Both the position numbers and the translations under genes were made by a program. The notes under the pieces were generated by a model. It was not told the origin of the DNA and made no database searches. It saw only the letters and a program-made list of their open reading frames with translations. A DNA stretch of 64,000 nucleotides from Strongylocentrotus droebachiensis (lineage: Eukaryota > Echinodermata > Echinoidea > Camarodonta > Strongylocentrotidae), in assembly GCA_035222895.1 (NCBI GenBank), contig JAVYIG010006381.1:1-64000 (forward strand). Direction: 5' to 3'. Each line of letters starts with the position of its first letter. Position 1 is the stretch's first letter. Shown here piece by piece: positions 41,401 through 50,099 of this stretch.

Positions 41401-44400
41401 GAGGGTACCCTTGACAGTTTCAATGTCATCGGCATGCTGATTAATCACTCCCAGATAAAATGCCTTTGATTTTTCTGGAGGTGAATTAGATAAGACTTCC
41501 TTCAGGGAAGATGTTGGTGAATCACAAGCCTTCATAGTCATGAATCGGTGCACCTTGTCCTTGGCATTCTTCACAGCATCAAGCTCTTGAGGTTGAATTG
41601 CAAATTCATCTATAGTCAGGCTTGGAGGGGGAGCTCTGATGCTGGATGCCTCATAGCTATGATGAACGAATTGCCTCTCCCTGTGAAAGTCTTGCAGCTT
41701 CCTCTTTTTTTCCCCCGGTGGCAAGGGAATCTCTTCATCTTGGTTCTCTTGACATATCACTTTATATGCTGATGCATTACATTTGTCTCCCAAGAGTCGA
41801 CTATTTAGTTCTCTCCATGCCCTGAAAATGTTCTCCTTAAAGACAATCAGGTCATACGAGCTGGTGTGTAGATAGCTCGACAGCAGCAGGTCAAATCCAA
41901 GAGCGTCCTCTTGAAGACTTAATGGCTCTGTCCCTGTGAAACAAGCACCAAACTGTTGATACAGGTATCGGCTACCACAGTCATTCAGTCGATAGATGTG
42001 AACAGGACATTTGGCAAGTATTGCCACCGCAGCACATTCAATAGCACTAGGGATGCAAGATTCCTTCTTTACTAACTCGATGCGGGACATGATGTCAAGG
42101 CATTCAAAAGGGAGGAGGGTGCCCAGCTCATCCATAAATGTCTCTTCATTCTCTTCCAAGACATGAATGATGTCATCCTTGAAGGCTTTCAGCATGGATT
42201 CTTCTTCATCTGCATGTGCTGTATTCATCAGAACTCCATTGTCATTCACCAGACTTGACCGTAGTTGTGGGGAGTTTCTGCGTGCTAAACACCGGTAGAG
42301 ATTCTTCCTATCACGAACAACTTTTGAAAATTGAAGCGAATCAGGATCAAGTGGAAGCGCTGCAGTGCTACATGGTGTGTAGTCATCTCCTGTATTGACG
42401 ATGGCTGTTGGCTGCGGGAAGACAAGTTGGTAGCTTGTACCATGCACACTTCGTGATATTGCATCAGCATGGACGACAGCATGTGGGCTCCCTTTGTCTA
42501 TGTTGTCTATAGAGGCAACTCTGAATGATGGTGATGAAGTAATTTGTTCCTCCATCTTCCTTGCATGGGCAATCACCACAGCATTCTTATGCGCATCTAG
42601 GCTAGTGCGAGAAGATGTGACACCAAATCTGTTCAGCATCTGGATTAGCATTTGGGACCCGCCTTGACACTGTACAGTGTCTGCTAGCATCAGATGGAGA
42701 GGGTAATTGGCCTGGTCATTCATGATGAACATTGCATGGCATATGCTGAATAACCTCCTGGGGTCTTGGGCTGATCTTTTTGAGCTTGTGAAAGAGAAAT
42801 CATCTTCTGAGTCCCTTAATCGTTGATCAGTTGTCGTTTCAGTGAGTAGGTAAAAGAAGTTCCACAGTGTAGAATCTATTTCCTGAATACTCTCATTCAG
42901 GTCAAAGTCTGTGAAGAGTTGCGTGGATGCCTTGGCTGCAAATATCTTGCTTTGTCGTCTAAGCTCACTGTTAATTATTTGAGCAGCTTTATTCAGAACT
43001 TTCTCCTTCTCTTCCGTTTCTGATTTTTCATGGCAGCTTGTTGATGCCATGGGCTTCGAGTCTTTAGTAGGAATGTTGGACCTCACTATTTGTTCATGTA
43101 GGACATGAGTTATGTGTATTCCTCGCCTCATCAGGAGAGTTCCAAGTAAAGGTTTGGATGGTACGGTTGAGTAGATCAGATGATGTCCTAATCCTTTCAC
43201 GAGCTCTATCATCAGTGATTGATTTGATTTCTTGGCGCTATCTGGCACAGAATATCCCTTCCTGTCATATGCCTCTCTTATAAAGTTGTGGTAAACTTTC
43301 CCAGCTTCACAAAGTAGCAAAGGCCCTTTCTCCATGATGTACTTTCCTGTGTAGGAAACCATTTTGGAAGCAGCATACACCTGCATATCTCCATCAAAGT
43401 AGCTTGCGCTCAGATTATCTTGCTCCTGAATAACATCCTTTAGGTCTTCAATAACAGAAACCAAGTTTTCCTGATCACCAAGCCTTCTCCCATGGTTGTA
43501 GCATTTAATGCATAGACAGCTCTCTGGTGTCAAGATGATTTTCGTGCCCATATCTTCATTGAATTTGTTCAATAACTTGTAGTTCTCAGATTTCTTAGGT
43601 CCGTCCACAATCACCTTTGTGCACTGGGCACATCTCACCCGTGACAAATTTGAGAGGCGATAATAATGCATCTTGCAGAGGGATACCTGCGATGCCAATG
43701 CTGCTGGTGGACAATCCTGGAGACCCAATTTTGACGCAAAGTCACTCCATCCTCCTGTGTTGCAGTCCACATAACTTGCTTCTGTGCACTTCCCATAAGC
43801 ATGAAGGAAGCATGGTCCACGTTCTTTCTTTCTTGTCTTTGGTAGTACAGGCCCAGACAAACCACGTTTAACCACTTGACGACAAGCATCACACAAGCAG
43901 GAGTCATCTTCAAGATTAAAGTGATCTTTGATAGCACACTTTTGGTCTGCTGTCCATGCAATTACATGATGGAAATTCCTAGGGTCGTCTTTCTTCAATT
44001 TTTTACAATTGGAACAAGCTTCACAAACTTTTCCAGGATGAGCAAGCTCGGAAATAGATTTCCGACCCATACTGACAAGCTTATAATAAAAAAAAAGAAA
44101 CAATTTATGTACATCTGATGAATGCTAAAACTGTAACAAGCACAGGGTAGGAAATATACAGTAGGTAGCCCATAAAATAAGTTATTATGTGAAAAATCCA
44201 TCAGGTTGGAAAAGTAGCGCCCTAACATATAAATTTAATTCCTATTCATGTATATGCAACCACTCTTTATTTTTGTGTGATGGCAGGCATCTGGATAGAC
44301 TGTGGCTTGATTCCCCTCCACCTTCTGGAACTTGCTTGGGTTCACCTCATTCCTGTCAGCCTTCTCGAACACAGAATCTGTAATCATAAACCAATAAGAA

Positions 44401-45011
44401 GTTCTTTAGATGAAAATGTCTACAATAAGTCTGTACAAAGTCAACCTCACCTAAGTAGAACTACCGTAGCCGAAGTTTATTCTTATTCTTTTCCTAACTT
44501 TGTAATTGTTTTTTCAAACACAGGTCAAATGATCCAAAATTAATCCTCTTAATTCAACTCATGTAAGGTTGACTGTAAAATAAGCTCAGCTATAAAACCA
44601 GATCGAATATTGACAAAATATATACATGTATATATAAGACAGGGTCAATGAAATAAATGGGCTACCAAACTCAAAACATTCACACATCTATAACTATCAA
44701 ATTGAAGAAAACAATAAACCCAAACTAACTGCATTACTGTACAAAACCATTACATTTCAATAACATCAAATGAAAACAATCGTTAAATAAGTATAAATGA
44801 CTATTTAGAGTGAACATTATTTAGATAAAACAAACTGAAGCATTCCACATCGTCATTATTTCAAACAGTCCTGATCAAGGGCATCTTTTCTGGTGAACAT
44901 TTTGTCAATAATTTTGAACTATTGAGCAAAACAGATTAGGTCAGCTATTATTTAAGTTATTAACATTACATAGAATTGGTCTTCTTTAACCTACCTTGGG
45001 AAATCCTCCAT
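38443..45011 (-). CDS. Large chimeric nuclear protein: Cys clusters, OTU-like, transposase-like, FEN/PIN-like nuclease, CXC domain
   Basis: Two coding exons: 45011-44995 and 44071-38443 (intron 44072-44994), 1881 residues. The ATG at 45011 has context AACATGG and an in-frame TGA 12 nt upstream; the join restores the frame as MEDFPSMGRK. Residues 22-69 and 153-196 hold two CxxC...CLCxxC modules, probably zinc-binding. Residues 593-751 resemble an OTU protease, but the Cys and His positions read N596 and S744. Residues 915-951 (GDAKTYG, then WLIPFPGDWH) resemble transposon-derived proteins. A K/R-rich stretch at 1256-1275 suggests nuclear import. Residues 1356-1622 look like a FEN/XPG-type PIN nuclease, with HEESD (1513), SPDTD (1536) and SGCD (1606). 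A tesmin/TSO1 CXC domain at 1788-1818, usually DNA-binding, precedes an acidic tail. Substrate and role are unknown. It could be a domesticated element gene or one copy of a mobile family. Confidence 0.85.
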
Positions 45012-45058
45012 GTTGCCACTTCACTATCCTGTAGATTTAGTTCATGTTGACTTCAGGC
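44995..45058 (-). other. Start-codon exon (64 nt) of the large minus-strand gene
   Basis: The acceptor reads ATTTTAG before GCCTGAAG and the donor reads CCCAAG/GTAGGT. The exon contains a two-codon upstream frame (ATG AAC TAA), then the main ATG at 45011, preceded in frame by TGA. Its last 17 nt encode MEDFP plus two bases of the next codon. The single base carried in by the acceptor at 44071 completes Ser and leads in phase into the long exon. This phase agreement is the main support for the exon. Confidence 0.7.
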
Positions 45059-45504
45059 CTAAAATATATAAAAGTAAAAACAAATCTTAATATAGTTTTC
45101 TATGATGTGAATCCAGCCCTTCCATAATCATTACAAATAATAGTTAAACATTAAAAATAGCAATGTAAAAAAAAAATGACTCATTTTGGACAAGCAGTCA
45201 TAGTAATCAAGAATTGTTTGAAATTGAAAGTGCCAGTTGTCACACTGGGAATTTATTATTGGTGTACCTTTGACACTGAATACTAATAAAAAGCTCTTTG
45301 GAATCATTGGCACAAAAAATTTATGTCTACTAATCAGTGCAGGCATAGAAGGCCTGTGTAACGAATGGTATCCTTATTCGTTAACCTATTAAAGATGGTT
45401 AGACGTATTATCAGGATATTCCTAAATGGGTTCCATGTGATATTCCCTCTTCATCAAACCATAATCTTGCCTACCAATAATATATTTAACACTGTTATGC
45501 ATAC

Positions 45505-45676
45505 CATGCCTGGGGACTGGCTTTGATCATGCAAGGATCTCTGCACTGGAAGGGTCTGGAATGATCCACGACTACAGGCGACTGACATGGCACCACTTGC
45601 TCCTACTGAAATGAGACTAGTTGTCCTTTGACGACAGCACACCTCACATGTATCAGTGCTCAAATGTGCTTGCGGC
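45505..45676 (-). other. Leader exon copy 1 (gene-proximal, 172 nt)
   Basis: Bounded on the minus strand by a TTTTTTCAG acceptor before GCCGCAAG and the donor GGCATG/GTATGC. Nearly identical to copies 2 and 3. It has one extra base (cacttgctcc against cactgctcc in copy 2), so its length is not a multiple of three. Probably untranslated leader, since the next exon carries an in-frame stop before the start codon. Confidence 0.5.
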
Positions 45677-46219
45677 CTGAAAAAACAAACACAATTCTTT
45701 GTGAAAGAAATAATTTTTGCCCCATATCATGTACATTATACTGATATTCATAGTCTTTTTATTTGTTGTATTGAAATCCATTCTCTTTACATACAATTTT
45801 CAAAAATAAATTACTTCCCCTTGTGGCCGTTACGGCAAATAAACAGCTTCTCTCAAATCATTGTGGCATGAACCTGAATGTGATAGCCTCAAGATAGCAG
45901 CACAATTTGTTGTTTAAATCTGTTAATTTGTGATACAAATTCAAAGCAAGTAAACTTTGAAATTTAATTGATAAATTTATATTAGGCCAAACAAACATTA
46001 TTAGTGGCCATGTCCTAATTTTGAGCCCTGACTTAAAGCCTTTAATAAAAGATTTTTCCAAACACCACATCAAATATGTGATCAAAATTCAAAGATATTT
46101 AAAATGACAAAAGAAAACATTGACTAGACTAATTGAAGAAAACAAAACTTTACCATGTTTATCATATTCTTTAGGAAACATTTAAGCAAGATTTAAAATA
46201 GTGAATGTTCTTGACATAC

Positions 46220-46390
46220 CATGCCTGGGGACTGGCTTTGATCATGCAAGGATCTCTGCACTGGAGGGGTCTGGAATGATCCACGACTACAGGCGACTGA
46301 CATGGCACCACTGCTCCTACTGAAATGAAACTAGTTGTCCTTTGACGACAGCACACCTCACATGTATCAGTGCTCAAATGTGCTTGCGGC
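46220..46390 (-). other. Leader exon copy 2 (171 nt)
   Basis: Same acceptor and a donor GGCATG/GTATGT. One frame is open across all 171 nt, but if spliced to the 64-nt exon it ends at that exon's TAA and does not join the main protein. A second frame starts with an ATG in the middle of the exon and would give an upstream peptide of about 29 residues ending just inside the next exon, so this exon could affect translation. Confidence 0.5.
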
Positions 46391-46948
46391 CTGAAAAAAC
46401 AAACACAATTCTTTGTGAAAGAAATGATTTTTGACCAATAAATATCTGCCCCATATCATGTACATTATACTGATATTCATAGTCTTTTTATTTGTTGTAT
46501 TGAAATCCATTCTCTTTACATACAATTTTCAAAAATAAATTACTTCCCCTTGTGGCCGTTACGGCAAATAAACAGCTTCTCTCAAATCATTGTGGCATGA
46601 ACCTGAATGTGATAGCCTCAAGATAGCAGCACAATTTGTTGTTTAAATCTATAAATTTGTGATACAAATTCAAAGCAAGTAAACTTTGAAATTTAATTGA
46701 TAAATTTATATTAGGCCAAACAAACATTATTAGTGGCCATGTCCTAATTTTGAGCCCTGACTTAAAGCCTTTAATAAAAGATTTTTCCAAACACCACATC
46801 AAATATGTGAACAAAATTCAAAGATATTTTAAATGACAAAAGAAAACATTAACAAGACTAATTGAAGAAAACAAAACTTTACCATGTTTATCGTATTCTT
46901 TAGGAAACTTTTAAGCAAGATTTAAAATAGTGAATGTTCTTGACATAC

Positions 46949-47094
46949 CATGCCTGGGGACTGGCTTTGATCATGCAAGGATCTCTGCACTGGAGGGGTC
47001 TGGAATGATCCACGACTACAGGCGACTGACATGGCACCACTGCTCCTACTGCAATGAGACTAGTTCACTACTAGTTGTCCTTTGAGAAAAAGGC
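46949..47094 (-). other. Leader exon copy 3 (146 nt, distal, diverged 5' end)
   Basis: The donor side matches copies 1 and 2. The upstream side is rearranged and uses a different acceptor, TTTTTCTCAG before GCCTTTTTC. A stop (TGA) interrupts the frame that is open in copy 2, which supports a non-coding leader. The duplicated unit is about 715-729 bp and includes intron sequence. Confidence 0.45.
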
Positions 47095-48763
47095 CTGAGA
47101 AAAATTAACAAAAGTAAGTCAGTAAATTCGAAATGTCAGCCTTTTTGTTTTCACCAGCTTAGATGGTTTGATTGATAAACTTACAGCGCAAGAGAGTGTT
47201 TTGAATGGCCCTTCATTTGCTCTGTAAGTATATATTATACAGTGTAGTGAGTGTACATCACTGTAGTTTCATGCTCCACAAAATTCTTTTGGACGATCAC
47301 ACAGCTGTTGACGTTGTTGTTGGCTTAAAAAAATGATGATATTTACAAGTCGTTTGCCCATTGCTAGCTGACAAAACCAAGTCAAGTGTTCAATGAATTC
47401 AAAATTATGTTTATAGCCAGAAAAACTAAGAACCAGGCCATTTTTATCCATATCATTTGTAACAATGAACTAATAATACTAGTAATAAATTAGTCAAGTT
47501 TTTAAAAATAAATTTAGATTCAAACCTTAATCTGTTGTGATCCTGAAGGTGATACTCAATAGATGAGGTGTCATATGAAAGGGCAGATTAATTCCCATAT
47601 TTCCAAAGGGGGGTCATTTCAAATTTCTAAAAATATCTTGGTCAAAACAGCGATTTGAATGCGTTTCCATGGCAACTCGGGAGATTTCCAACTTTTGAGA
47701 ATCAACCCCCGAGGGATAATTAGTTCAAGTCGTAAGGAATATGTTGATGTTCTTTTTTTTCCGCTAGCCCCAAGGGATCACGTAGGATTTAAGTTTGAAA
47801 ATACCCTTCCGCCACTGTTGAGCAAAAAATGATAACTCGGCGTGAACCACTTTTTTGTCCATTCTGACCAAACTGCTATGAATATTGCAGAGTTTTTGAG
47901 GGGCTGTATCTTTTGATAGAAACATTGGTGAGTCTTGAAATTTGAAATGTATTATTTTGAGTACATTTTCTATTCAAATATCCAACAAAAATGGTGAAAA
48001 ACGATCCCAAGTTGAAAAAATTGAAAAATTGTTCAGACACTCTACTACTACAGTATAGATCTAGTACGTACATGTACACATAATTAAACATGTCATTGGT
48101 CAACAATAGACATACCCTTCAAACTCTGTCTTTTGTTTGCTCAAATTTCAATTTTTATGAACCCCAATAAATTTCAGACATTGAGAAGACATAAGTTTGA
48201 TTTAACACACAGAGAATGATAATCAATAATACGAGTTTTCTTGGGTCGCCGATGAAGCTCAGCAAAGCTAATGCGTATTGACCTCTACCCTGGCACTACG
48301 TGTTAATAGGCAGTATTCGCACACATGAATAGTCAATACGCTCATTATACACAATCATGCCGATGGGACTGATCGGCAAAGATGACATAGACTTAAAAGT
48401 TTAATTTTTAAATTATTAAATTTCTAACATCGGTAAGTTGAAAAAGTGTAATTTACTGCAATTTAGAAGTCATAAATTGTTACTAAAGTAACGATTTTGA
48501 GTGTAATCAGTTGAGTTTCGTACAGTAGTGTTTGAAATTTTGAGAATCAGTAGCACAGTTTTTAATACACAGCCAGGATAGTAATGCAGGTATGTATGGC
48601 TGCAGCATGCACCGCATTGCATCGGCAGTCACATTCACTCAGTCGCGCGACGATGAACATCCAATTTACTTCATCATACTCTTTTGATGAGATTTTAAAT
48701 ATTTTTCAATCAAACCTATAGTTTCAGGCAGTCAAACAAACATCGAAACTACGAGAAACTTAC
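47095..48763. other. Probable first intron of the large gene
   Basis: AT-rich non-coding sequence between the proposed first exon and the distal leader-exon copy. No long open frame or repeat structure was recognised. Further small exons cannot be excluded. Confidence 0.35.
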
Positions 48764-48850
48764 CCCGATTAATGCCAAAGAACGATGTATCTAGTCACGG
48801 ATGGCTCGACATCGAGCAAGATCGCATCAGCTGTTTCGATCCGGCCTGCG
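48764..48850 (-). other. Probable first (non-coding) exon of the large gene
   Basis: A consensus donor CGGG/GTAAGT lies at 48764/48763 on the minus strand, immediately downstream of a promoter-like segment. The sequence upstream of the donor has only short frames (for example an 11-codon ATG frame). The upper boundary is a guess, because no initiator is identifiable with confidence. Confidence 0.4.
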
Positions 48851-48859
48851 CTGGACCCA

Positions 48860-48900
48860 AATACGCATGCGCGGTATATCTTTGAGAACGATGACGTCAT
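48860..48900 (-). promoter_or_regulatory. Candidate promoter with NRF1-like site and palindromic CRE
   Basis: CGCATGCGCG at 48864-48873 matches the NRF1 core, and TGACGTCA at 48892-48899 is a perfect cAMP-response element. Both lie just upstream of the proposed first exon on the minus strand. The segment has several CpG dinucleotides in an otherwise AT-rich region and no TATA box at the expected distance, as in housekeeping-type promoters. Both sites are palindromic, so they would serve either direction. Confidence 0.45.
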
Positions 48901-49435
48901 GTTCAATGAGTTCGCTGACTACAACTTTTAAAAATGAAGCCCCATGAAAAAGAACGTTATAACCAAAAAAAATCCACCGGAGAAGCGAAAATTTCGCCCA
49001 TGTATGGATTCAACCCTAATGAATATTCATACCAAGTCTCTACTTCGTGCATTGCTTGATAGGGTCATCACCTTATAAAGTAGACGTCGTGTTTTTCGAG
49101 GGGCGAAGCTCAAAACACATTAATATCTCGAGTTTTATTCAATGGAATTTCGTATTTATTTCACTGACATCAAATTCATAATAATTTTAGTTAGTATGGA
49201 AAGTTTCATAGCGATATTGGCAGTAATAAAGGCGCAACGCGAATTTTAAGATTTGACATTCTAGCACACACATGTTCGGATTCACGCAGATGTCCGTTGG
49301 TTATTCAAATAGAACGGGCCGCTAATGATATGCAAATTGGGGTGCTCCGCCGTGCCGGTATTCACGGCTCACAGCAAATCGTTATTTACGCTCTTCAAGC
49401 ATTTTGACAAATTTGAAAGGGGTGTTATCCCTTAC

Positions 49436-49516
49436 CCCCCCCCTTGTCCTCCATCCACCCCCCTGCCCCCCCCCCCCCACCCCCACCCCCTCTCTCTCTC
49501 TCTCTCTCTCTCTCTA
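49436..49516. repeat. Poly-C/(CT)n compound microsatellite
   Basis: Interrupted C-runs followed directly by a CT run of more than 25 bp. Confidence 0.85.
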
Positions 49517-49689
49517 GTTCTACGTTGCCTCATTTTGCGGTTGCGTTCTAATCGGTATCCCCGTCACATCAGAAACGATGGGGGTAAATAAGGGCAGGGA
49601 GTAAATACTTTTGTCTTTCGCTGGACAGGCCTACGCGGTCTGTGATCTAAAGGAAAGAGGCGACAGGTAGGGTACATGCTCTTATCATA

Positions 49690-50099
49690 TTAAAGGTAGT
49701 CTGTCCCTTTTGCAGGCTGAAAATATAAAATTATGTAAATCCTGTGGTAAACAAGAGATAATATCAAGTAGACCCTTGTACCGCATAGTCGTACGTTTTG
49801 TGCTAAGTACAGACTCGATAAAGTTATTTTTGTAATTATAAGAAGCGGGTCATTGATGTGTACAAAATGATAATGTACCCTTTACAGCTAATTTTATCTA
49901 CGATATTAACACATTTTAAAAAGTTAGTCAGTCACTCAACAGTGTCTGACAGTGAAGAAAGTGAACGGTTTCCCTTGATAACTAGGTCACTGCCAACGTT
50001 TAATTTTCACAGATATGACATACGTGACATACTCATCATGATTCCTACAAAGTTCTACATAATTTGATGTTGGCTGCAAAAGGGATACACTACCTTTAA
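49690..50099. mobile_element. Type C MITE, full length (410 bp)
   Basis: Left end TTAAAGGTAGTCTGTCCCTT, right end the inverse of TTAAAGGTAGTGTATCCCTT, with the inverted match continuing through TTTGCAG. TTAA bounds both edges. Internal sequence is unrelated to types A and B and non-coding. Confidence 0.8.

Larger units (their letters stand above)
45502..47065. repeat. Tandem duplication of leader exon plus intron, 2+ units of about 720 bp
   Basis: The string taccatgcctggggactgg recurs at 45502, 46217 and 46946, giving periods of 715 and 729 bp. The intron sequence between the first two exon copies (for example gataaatttatattaggcca) repeats almost unchanged between the second and third, so the duplication looks recent. 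The third unit is partial. Confidence 0.85.

Noticed and set aside
44284..44377. Possible extra exon with acceptor GATTACAG and an open frame of about 46 codons
   Set aside because: The acceptor is good but no convincing donor follows, and the in-phase splice from 44995 to 44071 skips it. Could be an alternative terminal exon.
34521..49066. 15-bp direct match ttgcttgatagggtc at both edges of the AT-rich island, as a possible target duplication
   Set aside because: About two such 15-bp matches are expected by chance in a window of this size, and the neighbouring bases show no terminal repeats.
13956..50099. Assignment of the TTAA-bounded MITEs to piggyBac
   Set aside because: The TTAA target fits, but the termini lack the usual CCC start and no transposase is present, so the superfamily is left open.
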